DNA of 64,000 bases from the IMG/VR virus record IMGVR_UViG_3300021467_000006, positions 32,321 to 96,320 of that record. One strand, 5' to 3'. The notes beneath the pieces were generated by a model, which made no database searches, was not told where the DNA came from, and was given only the letters and a program-made list of their open reading frames with translations. This stretch comes from a virus. Position numbers and translations under genes: made by a program. Positions 52,480 through 61,634 of this stretch are shown one piece after another (the first letter of the stretch is position 1; every line of letters starts with the position of its first letter).

Positions 52480-53451
52480 TTACGACTGCGACAGATTGCA
52501 TCCATATACAAATCTCCAGTTCTGAACATAAATGCCAAACCTACAAATAATGGATGCTCTATAATCTTTAGTTTCGGGATCTACCCAGAAATCAATAACA
52601 GGATCGAGCTTATTGATTACATAGATACCTTTCTTGGATTGCATAAGAATCCAACCATCAGAATCAGTAAGCCTTCTCCATACAACAGGTCTAACAATAT
52701 CCCTGAGAACATTGGTTACACCAGGATTACTAGAATCAAGAGATGTAGACTTCAAGATTTCCTCTGCAGTGAACTTCAATGCAGGCGGAACCAAAAGCAC
52801 GTCAGGAACGATATCAATATCCTCATCCCTTTCATCCTTGGCATTTGTAGTGGTCATTGCTGTATAAACAGTTTTCAAATTAGCAGCATTCAGAGCAAGA
52901 GCTTGGAAATTATAATAAGTTCCACCACCTTTAGATACATGCTCATTACCAGATGCAGCAAAGAGAGGTTTTCCATCATAAATAAAATCCCCAGAAGGAT
53001 CTTGGATCAACCCAGGAATAGAATTATTGAAGATGGAATGACCTGCCGTAAAAGCACCATAATTGAATACCTTAGCAAAAGTTTTATCTCTGGTTCTTTC
53101 ATATGCATCTCTCCAGCTTGCCACTGTCTTTCTGAAGAGACCTTCAACCTGAGTATCAGAATAAAGTTCCAGAGAAAATGAAATCTGCCTACCGAAAGTC
53201 TTAGGAGCACCAAGGACGCTGTATCCTTCCATAGGAGAATCGAATTCCAGCTTATCGCCCTCTTTCTTTTCCTTAAGATCTCCCAATCCCAAAGCAGAAG
53301 TTGTCATGGTATAGGAAGCATCTTCAGGAAAATCTGTATCCTCGGCAAACAGCTCCGTCCAAGTGTCATAATTGGTCGTAGCTGCTTCCCAAAACCATCT
53401 ATATGCATTAACCTTAAGTTTTTCTGTAAAATCAGTTCTAGTTACACCCAT
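52480..53451 (-). CDS. Major capsid protein (HK97 fold, Mu gpT-like)
   Basis: 323 aa in the canonical order portal, scaffold, decoration, capsid. Contains DGKPLFAASGNEHVS, then LLVPPALKFTAEEIL, as in Mu major head (gpT) family proteins, and a C-terminal VDPETKDYRASIICRFG. Forms the icosahedral shell. No protease gene is seen nearby, so maturation cleavage is unlikely or done elsewhere. Confidence 0.85.
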   Translation of the reverse strand: MGVTRTDFTEKLKVNAYRWFWEAATTNYDTWTELFAEDTDFPEDASYTMTTSALGLGDLKEKKEGDKLEFDSPMEGYSVLGAPKTFGRQISFSLELYSDTQVEGLFRKTVASWRDAYERTRDKTFAKVFNYGAFTAGHSIFNNSIPGLIQDPSGDFIYDGKPLFAASGNEHVSKGGGTYYNFQALALNAANLKTVYTAMTTTNAKDERDEDIDIVPDVLLVPPALKFTAEEILKSTSLDSSNPGVTNVLRDIVRPVVWRRLTDSDGWILMQSKKGIYVINKLDPVIDFWVDPETKDYRASIICRFGIYVQNWRFVYGCNLSQS

Positions 53452-53484
53452 ATCTTATACCTCCAAATAATTAGCTCATAATCA

Positions 53485-53868
53485 TTATATTACCCGCACA
53501 ATAAGATCACTACCATCAATTTCAACCACTTCAAATACCACATTGGTAGTTTCATCAGTATCTACATACTGAACATTGGATGTGACCTTCACACCAAATC
53601 TAGATCCTATTGCAGGAGAACCACTTCCAGTCTTAGGCATTCTGTAAGTCTTGCCAAGAACGCTTTCTACAAGGATGGGATCATCCTGAGAAATAGTTCC
53701 GGCAGGTCTAACTGCCCAACCAAAAATAGTCACGTTACCGTCAGCAAGAGCAGCCTTACCACTGGAAATAGTTATAAAAGCCCCGCCACTATCACTAAGC
53801 ACAAGACCATTAGCAGCAGGAACTTCAATTACAGCTTCGTTTGTTCCAACCTGTACATATTTACTCAT
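53485..53868 (-). CDS. Capsid decoration-type protein, 127 aa
   Basis: Beta-rich with Gly/Ala turns, directly upstream of the capsid gene. Features FGWAVRPAGTISQDDPILVE and a C-terminal FEVVEIDGSDLIVRVI are like head-stabilising proteins. Assignment by size and place. Confidence 0.65.
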   Translation of the reverse strand: MSKYVQVGTNEAVIEVPAANGLVLSDSGGAFITISSGKAALADGNVTIFGWAVRPAGTISQDDPILVESVLGKTYRMPKTGSGSPAIGSRFGVKVTSNVQYVDTDETTNVVFEVVEIDGSDLIVRVI

Positions 53869-53871
53869 AGT

Positions 53872-54765
53872 TTATCCTCCAGCTTGTTGTTTCTTCATTT
53901 CAATTACTTCTTTCTTTATTTTCTGAATTTCAAGCCACTGCTTTATATCCATCCCAGCAATCCTGGCAGAAGCATAATCTGCAGGAGTAGCCTTAGAGAC
54001 ATCTATCTCATCGTCATCCCCACTTCTCTTAGGGGGTTTACGCTTATAATCACCATCCTTATTAGGAGGTAATTGAACAGCAACAAGATTAGAATTCGCT
54101 GGGTCTCTCAAAAACTCTGCTACAAATTCTTCCACAGTGACTTCCTTACCTTTTTTATTGATGGCATAATATTCACCATCTTCATTTCTCTTAAAGAAAT
54201 GTTTAGTCATCAAGACTATCTGCTCAGGAGAATATGCCTTTTCTTCAATGGCTATCTTCCTGATCCTACCTTCAAGAACCTGCTCATATAAAGTACTGAG
54301 CAACTGTTCTTTTTCCTGAAGTTTCTGTTCAAAAGTTTGCTTGGTAGTATTGAGTTCTTCTTCTAACTCTTCAAGTTTAGCTTTATAATCTTCCTCAACA
54401 GATTTAAGCTGAATCTTCAGTCTCTCGGATTCTGATTTGTCTTTAAGTTCCGCTTCCTGTTGTTTCTTCTTTATTTCTTCCCTAAACTTTCTGAGTTCTT
54501 CCAATTCCTCCCGCATCTTCTCAACTTTATCTTTAGGAGGAGCTGTTTTCACTACTTCTTCATATTTTGACAATTTCTCTTCCAGTTCTTTTAAACGCTT
54601 CTTCGTCCTATCTCTATCTCTTATAATACTATCAACATAGGACTTAGAGAGTTTAACATCGTCTTTATTCTTATCTTTATCTTTATCATCATTCTTATTA
54701 TCATCTAAGTTTTGATCTTTGTTCATATCTTTATCTTTCTCAGGTGGCATATCTTTTACCTCCAT
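53872..54765 (-). CDS. Scaffolding protein
   Basis: 297 aa between portal and decoration/capsid genes. Extremely charged, with an N-terminal Asp/Lys stretch (DKDKNKDD) and a long coiled coil (about 40-160), then a helical C-terminus. This is typical of phage capsid scaffolds, which bind capsid protein and are removed before packaging. Confidence 0.78.
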   Translation of the reverse strand: MEVKDMPPEKDKDMNKDQNLDDNKNDDKDKDKNKDDVKLSKSYVDSIIRDRDRTKKRLKELEEKLSKYEEVVKTAPPKDKVEKMREELEELRKFREEIKKKQQEAELKDKSESERLKIQLKSVEEDYKAKLEELEEELNTTKQTFEQKLQEKEQLLSTLYEQVLEGRIRKIAIEEKAYSPEQIVLMTKHFFKRNEDGEYYAINKKGKEVTVEEFVAEFLRDPANSNLVAVQLPPNKDGDYKRKPPKRSGDDDEIDVSKATPADYASARIAGMDIKQWLEIQKIKKEVIEMKKQQAGG

Positions 54766-54771
54766 TTATAG

Positions 54772-56361
54772 TTATTCTTGTTTATTCATAGGTCTACCTT
54801 CTCCAGTATCCTTCTTTATATCTGGAGAACCTTCTTCTTTTTCATCATAAGTTCTATCAGAAGGAGATTTATATTCTGATGATCCAAAAACACTTTGGCC
54901 GAAAGTCATTTTTACATTCCCAGCTCTCACATTTTCAACTATTTCTGATGCTTCTTTATTCTCTATCTCATCTATCACCTCCTCTTTTACACTATCAGGT
55001 GCTGATTTTAATAATTTCAAAGCAACCTCTTTAGCTAAATATTTTGTCAATTTATCTGAAATACTCTTGGAAATCACATCAAAAGTATACTTCAGATAAT
55101 CTACAAAATTTAAAACATCGAAAGATTTAGGATAAACTACTTGATATATAGATTCATCATTTACAGGCTTACCTGTCATAATTTCATAATACATTTTCAT
55201 TATTTCCATTTCAGCTTTCTCTAAATTCGAGGACTTAGAATTGAGATTAGCTTCTATGGAATAAAATTGCTGTTGTTTAGCCCTACCTGAAGAAGCAGAT
55301 ACATCAACAGCAGTACCTGCAAGACCTGCCATAATATAAATCTGCTTGATATGAGAAAGCACCATTTCCCATATAACTTCTATTTGTGAAGTATCAGGAG
55401 AAATAAATCTAGGGGGATGTCCAGCATTAGCAGGAAAGGTAAAAATAGCAGCAGTTCCAACTTTTACCAACGGGTCTTCACCTGTATGCTTCTTGGCCTC
55501 TGCTTGCTCTGCTAAAGAACCATCATCTGGACAGGTCAATTGCGAAAATGTTTGTCTTTCTATCATTTCATCAATATTTGAACACCAGTTAAATATAGCT
55601 CTATTTACATATGCTATATCTTTAATGGTAGAAAGACTTAATCCTTCATATGATTCCCCCATATTTTTCACTAAAACAACAGGTACAAAACCAAAAGGAT
55701 TATCAATTTTACTACCTACCTGTTCTCCCGTCTCCTTTTCATATTTAACCCAATAATCTCTAGTTATTAGATTCCTAATAGTAACAATTTCCCTATCTAT
55801 TGTAGGGTCTGAATCTTCATAAATATCTTCCTCTATCAATATCCAATCAAAATTGCCATGTGTGTCTACAGAAAAATCCACAACTTCTGAAGGTACATGC
55901 ATTGTAAGATAAGGATAGAGGTTGTAGTTTTTAACTATATTAAGGGGAACTTTGCTGTCTTCTGAAGTAGGGAACAATGATAAATCACGAAAGTTGAATA
56001 ATACATATACAAAACCACAAGCCCCAGAATAATTCGATACTTTTCTCATAAAAGTATCTATATCATCACCAGAACCTGTTACATTTTTTAGAAATGGAGC
56101 AAAGATTTCATTGGAAGGTCTTATGATTTCTTTAGAAAATATGAAGTTTGTGTAACTTTCTATTACAGCAGAACAATAATTTAAGTAATAAGCTCTTTCT
56201 TTTCTATTTTCAAAATCCTCATCTAATTCCAAACGGTGAGTAAATAAATTATCACCATCTATGTAATCGCTTCCTCCTTCATATGCCTCTAAAAAGAAAG
56301 ACCACTCTTCATTGTGGTCTTTATATAAAGGATGTTCTCTATCAGTTATAGCCACACTCAT
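54772..56361 (-). CDS. Portal protein
   Basis: 529 aa between large terminase and scaffold. Portal-like features are the ADP-like WSFFLEAYEGG start, NRAIFNWCSNIDEMIERQTF helix, and AKQQQFYSIEANLNSKSSNLEKAE stem helices. Forms the dodecameric DNA entry ring. Overlaps the terminase stop by 4 bases. Confidence 0.85.
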   Translation of the reverse strand: MSVAITDREHPLYKDHNEEWSFFLEAYEGGSDYIDGDNLFTHRLELDEDFENRKERAYYLNYCSAVIESYTNFIFSKEIIRPSNEIFAPFLKNVTGSGDDIDTFMRKVSNYSGACGFVYVLFNFRDLSLFPTSEDSKVPLNIVKNYNLYPYLTMHVPSEVVDFSVDTHGNFDWILIEEDIYEDSDPTIDREIVTIRNLITRDYWVKYEKETGEQVGSKIDNPFGFVPVVLVKNMGESYEGLSLSTIKDIAYVNRAIFNWCSNIDEMIERQTFSQLTCPDDGSLAEQAEAKKHTGEDPLVKVGTAAIFTFPANAGHPPRFISPDTSQIEVIWEMVLSHIKQIYIMAGLAGTAVDVSASSGRAKQQQFYSIEANLNSKSSNLEKAEMEIMKMYYEIMTGKPVNDESIYQVVYPKSFDVLNFVDYLKYTFDVISKSISDKLTKYLAKEVALKLLKSAPDSVKEEVIDEIENKEASEIVENVRAGNVKMTFGQSVFGSSEYKSPSDRTYDEKEEGSPDIKKDTGEGRPMNKQE

Positions 56362-57911
56362 CCCCCGTATGTGAGAAGCTGAAATTTTTTCTTATTTATT
56401 AATTCCATTGCACCAGCCAAAGCATCTGGGCCATCATCATTATTCACAATTCCATATAGATGTAGCTGTGTATATAATGTCAAATGATTCTTATTAAAAC
56501 GAATTGTACCATCTTTTATAAGAGGTTCTAACTTAGAGATACGAGCTTTTTTAGGTAAATTATTCTGAACAGCAATGATTGGAACATAGATTCCTTCTTC
56601 TCTTAATTCCCTTTTAAAATCATTAGTAATCAATGCCTGAAAGCCATTTGATTCAATTCCTACATATCTTATTTTATCCAGGTATTTAATAGAATATCTC
56701 TTTAATTCGCTCTTCTGATATGAAGGTGGTTTCTTCTCTACATCTGCATGTAATACAAAAACATATCCAGAATCTATATGCCTCATTAATACAATAAGAG
56801 CATAGTAATCAGATTTCTTATTTTTATTAACTGTGGGATCTAAGTAAATATATATCTCACTGTCATCAATAAGGGCTTTTATGTCTTCTTCTTCATAAAA
56901 ACTAAAGATACTCTCAGGAAAGAGAAGTGTTGATGGGTCAAATGGTTCGTTCTGTTTCTCTGAATAAAAGGAGGCTGTTCCTTCTCCAATGAGTTCTACC
57001 ATTAAATCATAGTAAGAAGATCCTTCAGGCCACATGAGGGAAACGCCTGACAACATTACCTCTTCATGTTTCTTATAGAAGATATAGGCATTTTTCTCCC
57101 TTCTCTTATCGAATCTATTTTGATATATAGCCTTCCATTTATCCCATAAGTCTTGATTCTTAGCAAAAGATAGGACAGCTTTAAACTTCTTACCATGAAA
57201 AGCAGAGAATTCTGGAGTAGTCAAAAGTTTGTTTAATAAACTAAAAGGATGTAATATAGTACCAACAACAAATATATCTACAGGTCGGTTGGGGCCTCCT
57301 GTTTTCAATACATCCTTAGAAAACCAATCAGATATATGTTCTCTATATGTTTCAGATATAATGGCATTTCTATTTTCCAAATCATCAGCTATAACCAACC
57401 CAACACGGTGTTGTTTAAATCTCCTGCCTCTAACTTTACCCATAGACCCCAATGCACGGATCATGATTTCATTTTTTGTTATTATGAATTCATCTCTCCA
57501 TTTAGTTCCTTTTCCGAATACTTCTGGATAAAAGTATTGAATCATTTCATTTGTTTCTAGCTCTCTCTTTATATCTGATAAGAAATCACTTGCTTGGGAA
57601 AATACGTCTGAAAGAATAACTATGTAATGGTAGAGATTTTTATTTCTTCTTGCAGACTCGCATATAATCCATAGAGGCCATGCAAGAGTAGTAACAGTAG
57701 ATTTACCAAAACCACGAGGGGCAGCTATAGCTTCCCTCGCATTTTTACCTATATTTTCCCTGAAGTTATTAAATAAATAATAATGAAGTGGAGAAAAGGG
57801 AATTGTGAAATAATGAGGCAGGATAGTAGCAGCAAAAGCATCTATTCTTGAAGAAAATACTTCTCTTAGGATTTCTTTTTGTGATAATTTAGGTTTTCCT
57901 GATTTAAACAT
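56358..57911 (-). CDS. Large terminase subunit
   Basis: 517 aa. ATPase Walker A APRGFGKST (about 65-73) and Walker B VGLVIADDLEN (about 175-185). The C-terminal nuclease domain has acidic residues in YIYLDPTVNKN (about 355), VGIESNG (about 420) and DDGPDALAGA near the end. Powers DNA packaging and cuts concatemers. A RuvC-like nuclease lies next to it. Confidence 0.93.
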   Translation of the reverse strand: MFKSGKPKLSQKEILREVFSSRIDAFAATILPHYFTIPFSPLHYYLFNNFRENIGKNAREAIAAPRGFGKSTVTTLAWPLWIICESARRNKNLYHYIVILSDVFSQASDFLSDIKRELETNEMIQYFYPEVFGKGTKWRDEFIITKNEIMIRALGSMGKVRGRRFKQHRVGLVIADDLENRNAIISETYREHISDWFSKDVLKTGGPNRPVDIFVVGTILHPFSLLNKLLTTPEFSAFHGKKFKAVLSFAKNQDLWDKWKAIYQNRFDKRREKNAYIFYKKHEEVMLSGVSLMWPEGSSYYDLMVELIGEGTASFYSEKQNEPFDPSTLLFPESIFSFYEEEDIKALIDDSEIYIYLDPTVNKNKKSDYYALIVLMRHIDSGYVFVLHADVEKKPPSYQKSELKRYSIKYLDKIRYVGIESNGFQALITNDFKRELREEGIYVPIIAVQNNLPKKARISKLEPLIKDGTIRFNKNHLTLYTQLHLYGIVNNDDGPDALAGAMELINKKKFQLLTYGG

Positions 57912-58405
57912 GTAAATCCATATAACCCAATAAGGACTGACTCTGCAATCCCATCATGTGGTTTTTTTGATCTTTTGGATTTTAATAATGATAAATCAGG
58001 AAAAAGGCAACTTACTTTTTCTATAGCATCTATTTTTTGCTTCTTTGTACCTTTCAACATAACCTTTTTCCATTCTTGCGGTCTTACTCTAATAAATGGA
58101 AGATTAAGACCTAAAAGAATACCATGAATTATTCCAGCATTATACATATACCTACCTGAAGAAGCTATACCTTGTTTGGGCATTGTTTGTGTTTTTTCTA
58201 TAACTGTCATAGTTGGTAGATATGTTTTAAAAATCATAATCAATTTATGATAATCCAACTTCCTTCTATTCTTCTCTTTGATAATAGGCATAACAGAAGA
58301 ATAAATTACCTTATGCTTATTTTTTGGTGTTTCAGCTATTACTGAAATACCCCCATCAAAACCAGGATCTATGCCACAAACAATAATACGTCTTTTAATC
58401 GTCAT
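57866..58405 (-). CDS. RuvC-like Holliday junction resolvase
   Basis: 179 aa; ATG 58405 follows GAAGAGG and is preferred over ATG 58426. RNase-H fold motifs are CGIDPGFDGG (first Asp), VIEKTQ (Glu) and KPHDGIAESVLIGLYG (last acidic pair). It probably resolves branched DNA before packaging. Overlaps the terminase start by 46 bases. Confidence 0.85.
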   Translation of the reverse strand: MTIKRRIIVCGIDPGFDGGISVIAETPKNKHKVIYSSVMPIIKEKNRRKLDYHKLIMIFKTYLPTMTVIEKTQTMPKQGIASSGRYMYNAGIIHGILLGLNLPFIRVRPQEWKKVMLKGTKKQKIDAIEKVSCLFPDLSLLKSKRSKKPHDGIAESVLIGLYGFTCLNQENLNYHKKKS

Positions 58406-58658
58406 AAATAGCCTCTTCACATTCATCTAGAAATTTATTGATCTGATGTTGTAACCTTGCAGTTACACTTAAAGCCTTATAGGTAGGGTCTTTAGAAAAC
58501 CAACAATATTCTACATCGCCTTCAGCATCTACAATACCCAAGACAAATATCTTCACTTCATCTTTTCTGAGTCTATTTAAAAGCCTTTTTAACATCTTAT
58601 TAGCTGGAAAGACATCGGTGAAATAAATAAGGTTGGATTTTATCTTTTCCTCAGGCAT
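58395..58658 (-). CDS. Hypothetical protein, 87 aa
   Basis: Small alpha/beta protein (VKIFVLGIVDAEGDVEYC). Precedes the RuvC-like gene with an 11-base overlap. No family recognised. Confidence 0.55.
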   Translation of the reverse strand: MPEEKIKSNLIYFTDVFPANKMLKRLLNRLRKDEVKIFVLGIVDAEGDVEYCWFSKDPTYKALSVTARLQHQINKFLDECEEAIYDD

Positions 58659-58675
58659 TTTTTCTCCAAATTATA

Positions 58676-58704
58676 TTGACTAAAGATTAAGAGTATGCTA
58701 TATT
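58676..58704 (+). promoter_or_regulatory. Sigma70-type promoter, antisense inside the late operon
   Basis: TTGACT at 58676-58681, 17-base spacer, TATATT at 58699-58704. Same -10 and spacing as the RNA-array promoter. Start expected near 58711, leading into a small RNA and terminator. Confidence 0.7.
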
Positions 58705-58710
58705 TATAAT

Positions 58711-58779
58711 GCGTTAAGCCAACGGCCATACACATGGTCACAGGACAAAGGCTGTCTATTTTAGACAGCCTTTATTTTT
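58711..58779 (+). ncRNA. Small noncoding RNA, about 70 bases
   Basis: Bounded by the promoter at 58676-58704 and the hairpin/T-run at 58747-58779. It has two hairpins: GGCCAT/ATGGTC with loop ACAC (about 58724-58739) and the 12-bp terminator stem. No start codon with a ribosome site. It lies between two leftward genes and is antisense to the late transcript. Confidence 0.65.
58747..58779 (+). terminator. Rho-independent terminator of the small RNA
   Basis: Perfect 12-bp stem (58747-58758 with 58762-58773), 3-base loop, then ATTTTT on the plus strand. The minus strand lacks a good T-run, so it mainly serves the plus-strand RNA. Confidence 0.85.
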
Positions 58780-59241
58780 GTGTTCATACCATAGATTATA
58801 TATCCTCCTGTAAGTTTTAATAAACCAACTTCCAAATTCATAACATATTATTTCTTCAGCTATATCTTTATGATTATGATAATTTATTTCATCCTGATTC
58901 TCTATCTCTTCAAAAGAAGGATTCTCCAAGGTTCTTATCCTATTAAACATTGCATGAAGCAATTCATGCGCAACTACTTCTTCATTAAAACATTCTATAG
59001 TTATATGTATTTCTCCAAGTTTAGGTCTTATTATTTTTTCGTCAGGTTTATCGTTGTAAACCATAATTATTTCCCATTCATGATTCACAACAGCGGAAGC
59101 ATTTTCAGAATTCAAAGAATTCTCCCTCAAACTCTTTAAATCTTTCCAAATAAAAACATGATAATAATGTTTTCTATCTAAAGTCTTTAATTTGAAACAA
59201 TCTAATAAATTAGTTTTATCCTTACGTCTTTTTACTGGCAT
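58756..59241 (-). CDS. Putative zinc metallopeptidase-like protein (HExxH)
   Basis: 161 aa. VAHELLHAMFN gives HExxH, followed by acidic and His residues (EEIENQ, HNHKDIAEEI), and Cys/Tyr late. HExxH plus a downstream Glu suggests a zinc peptidase such as the SprT or ImmA-like group. Substrate unknown. Confidence 0.62.
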   Translation of the reverse strand: MPVKRRKDKTNLLDCFKLKTLDRKHYYHVFIWKDLKSLRENSLNSENASAVVNHEWEIIMVYNDKPDEKIIRPKLGEIHITIECFNEEVVAHELLHAMFNRIRTLENPSFEEIENQDEINYHNHKDIAEEIICYEFGSWFIKTYRRIYNLWYEHKNKGCLK

Positions 59242-59807
59242 TAAAACTCCTTTAATAATTTAATTATTTCATCTTTTTTCATAACAAATTCATAATTTTT
59301 TACAGAAGCATAGCCTTTATTCAGATATTTAATAGCAATACCTAATGGGGAAATAATTATATAATTTCCGGTATGCCTTTCATTTGGAGTCCATAATACA
59401 ATAAGGGATGAAGAACACAAAAAAGATCTGAACCTGAAGAAGAAGGGTTTTTCGTTATCATTATTATATATAACAAAAGCCGTTCTTTTGTTTATTTTTT
59501 TCAACTCTCCATTTTCTATAGCTAATAACGCTTTTCTTAATTCATTTAGAAATCTTTTTAATTTAGGAAAACGCTTTATTTTACTATCAATAAACCTATT
59601 TATAATGGTTTCTCTTTGGATAGCATTTGCCCGTTTTTTATACCCTAAATATTTAATAATGGTAGAAGATACCGCCTGTCTGGATATACCATAATCCTTA
59701 GCAATGGAAGTTATGGTCTCTTTGCCCTCATACGCTTTCTTTATCCTTCTAGCATACTCATCTCCAAATCTTTTTTTTAGAAGTTCATATCCCAGTTTTT
59801 GACTCAT
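59241..59807 (-). CDS. HTH regulator-like protein, 188 aa
   Basis: ATG 59807 has AAGGTG 5 bases upstream; the longer frame starts with TTG. Residues about 25-65 form an HTH (TSIAKDYGISRQAVSSTIIKYLGY). The C-terminal half is alpha/beta (FVIYNNDNEKPFFFRF). May regulate late genes. It meets the HExxH gene at a shared base. Confidence 0.62.
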   Translation of the reverse strand: MSQKLGYELLKKRFGDEYARRIKKAYEGKETITSIAKDYGISRQAVSSTIIKYLGYKKRANAIQRETIINRFIDSKIKRFPKLKRFLNELRKALLAIENGELKKINKRTAFVIYNNDNEKPFFFRFRSFLCSSSLIVLWTPNERHTGNYIIISPLGIAIKYLNKGYASVKNYEFVMKKDEIIKLLKEF

Positions 59808-60054
59808 ATAACACCTTAGGTTCCTCTTGTTCTTCTTTTGGTTCAAAATATGGGCAATTATTACATTGGTTCAATACCGCAGGATCTCCATATACCTCTT
59901 TAAATCCCTTATAATCATATTCATAATCCTTAATAGCCAAACAAATATCTTTTTCCTCCCATATATTTCTTTCTATTTCTCTCTTTATGACAGAAAAATA
60001 TTTACATTCTGAGCAAAAAATTAAATTCTCCAACCTTTTTGGTTTATTATTCAT
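59785..60054 (-). CDS. Cysteine-rich small protein, paralogue of 60900-61154
   Basis: 89 aa. The pattern LIFCSECKYF ... C ... YGDP ... NNCPYFEPK is shared with the gene on the other side of the DHH phosphoesterase. Four to five cysteines suggest a zinc site. Ribosome site AAGGAG. Function unknown. Confidence 0.62.
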   Translation of the reverse strand: MNNKPKRLENLIFCSECKYFSVIKREIERNIWEEKDICLAIKDYEYDYKGFKEVYGDPAVLNQCNNCPYFEPKEEQEEPKVLYESKTGI

Positions 60055-60069
60055 AATATCTCCTTGTTT

Positions 60070-60900
60070 TTATATAAAAGGTAATGTTTTACACTGAAAA
60101 CCTGCTGCTCCTTTATGCCCTCCACCGCCGTACTTTTTAGCTATTTTTGAAACATCAACATCAGATTTGTCTGAATAGAGAGACACAGTCCATCCTCTTT
60201 CTGGGTCTAACATACAGAAAGTCAACATTGCATCATATTTTGTTGTATCCCAGATAGAATCAAATAATTGCGAATTTGTAAGCCCTTTATTGCAGCAAAT
60301 AAATTTCAATCCTTCCCATTCCAACTCAAAACCCCTTGATTTTATATATCTTTCGTTCATCACTTCTTCATATCTCAGTACTGTTTCGCCTCTTTCTACA
60401 ATCTTTTCAATTATAGAATGATCGAATAGTGATTCCCATAAAGGGATATTATATGGATTTGTATTCTCCAATCTGAGACCATATTGAAAAGGAAGGGTAT
60501 AAGGATTTCCAAACCACCAAACATCATATTCTGCTAATAACTTAATAAAATAAGGAACTGGTTCTGTAGGAAAGAAGTATTCCCAGCATAGTTGACATGC
60601 GCCTATACCATCCCTTATTAATCCATCAATAGTAATCGTGGATTTTGAATATTCATCAATAGCTGATTTATGATGATCTATCCATATAAATTTTTTACAT
60701 CTACTGGCTAACTTTTCCATTTCTGAAAATGGCTGAAGAGAAAAATCAACCATAATAATAGTATTATGTTTTTCAACAATATCCCAAGGGAATTCATCTC
60801 CGTAATCTATTCCATATAAATCACAATTAGGATGTGCTCTTTTAACAACATATCCAGAACATTTTCCATCTAAATCACTACTATGGTAAAAAGTTAACAT
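60070..60900 (-). CDS. DHH/DHHA1 phosphoesterase (NrnA-like)
   Basis: 276 aa. DHH motifs are SSDLDGKCS (Asp 9, Asp 11), VDFS (about 51) and IDHHKS (about 74-79). The C-terminal DHHA1 motif is GGGGHKGAAGF. Enzymes of this group degrade short RNA (nanoRNA) or cyclic dinucleotides such as c-di-AMP. In a phage it could recycle nucleotides or blunt cyclic-nucleotide defence signalling. The latter is inference. Confidence 0.85.
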   Translation of the reverse strand: MLTFYHSSDLDGKCSGYVVKRAHPNCDLYGIDYGDEFPWDIVEKHNTIIMVDFSLQPFSEMEKLASRCKKFIWIDHHKSAIDEYSKSTITIDGLIRDGIGACQLCWEYFFPTEPVPYFIKLLAEYDVWWFGNPYTLPFQYGLRLENTNPYNIPLWESLFDHSIIEKIVERGETVLRYEEVMNERYIKSRGFELEWEGLKFICCNKGLTNSQLFDSIWDTTKYDAMLTFCMLDPERGWTVSLYSDKSDVDVSKIAKKYGGGGHKGAAGFQCKTLPFI

Positions 60901-61154
60901 TATTTAAACCTCCATTTCTTATGTTTTTTAGGTTCAAAATATTGACAATTATTATCTTTATTTATTTCTTTTGGGTCTCCATATTCTTCCCAATATGTCC
61001 TATGATTATGCCTTAATTTTATAACTGCTTCACATATTTCAGTTTCATAAACAAGTGCTGAACCAACAAAATCCTGTTTAACACGGAAATGCATACATTC
61101 CTCGCAAAAAATAAGGTCTTTTAGCTCTTCTGGTTTATTTTCATAATTTTTCAT
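60900..61154 (-). CDS. Cysteine-rich small protein, paralogue of 59785-60054
   Basis: 84 aa from ATG 61154 (GAGGAAAGG upstream). LIFCEECMHF ... C ... YGDP ... NNCQYFEPKK aligns with the paralogue. Start and stop overlap neighbours closely. Zinc-binding predicted; role unknown. Confidence 0.62.
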   Translation of the reverse strand: MKNYENKPEELKDLIFCEECMHFRVKQDFVGSALVYETEICEAVIKLRHNHRTYWEEYGDPKEINKDNNCQYFEPKKHKKWRFK

Positions 61155-61171
61155 AATTTTACCTTTCCTCT

Positions 61172-61384
61172 TTAAGCTAAACATTTTTTAAACTCCTTAA
61201 AATAAATACCATGAATTGGTAGATCTCTAGGCTTATTTTCACATCTTATAATAATATCTTTTGTAATTAGATCTTTGCTGAATTCAAAGCTATCATTATT
61301 TTCAAGAATAGCATCTATTATTAGCTTTATATCGGGATTTATAGCTTTTTCTAATGTTTCACACGTTATTTTAAATATCCCCAT
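61172..61384 (-). CDS. Hypothetical protein, 70 aa
   Basis: Small acidic protein (IKLIIDAILENNDSFEF). Overlaps the preceding gene by 14 bases. No family recognised. Confidence 0.55.
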   Translation of the reverse strand: MGIFKITCETLEKAINPDIKLIIDAILENNDSFEFSKDLITKDIIIRCENKPRDLPIHGIYFKEFKKCLA

Positions 61385-61634
61385 TGTTAAATACCTCCTT
61401 TTTTAATACTTCAAAATGCTCAAAGAACATATTACCATGCAGATATTCAGCTCCTATTTTAGCATCCTCACATATTGCCATAAGCTCTGAAGAAGGTAAT
61501 TTCTCGCTTAATAAATGCAATAGAATAACAATATATTCCTCTTTTGCTTTGCTTTCTGGTATGTATGCATCTATAATTGCAAGATTATTGAAATATCTGC
61601 ATTTATCTTGTATATCTTTAAATATATCAGACAC
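61371..61634 (-). CDS. Hypothetical helical protein, 87 aa
   Basis: Helical, Glu/Lys-rich; overlaps the HTH gene by 8 bases. No domain recognised. Confidence 0.55.
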   Translation of the reverse strand: MSDIFKDIQDKCRYFNNLAIIDAYIPESKAKEEYIVILLHLLSEKLPSSELMAICEDAKIGAEYLHGNMFFEHFEVLKKEVFNNGDI

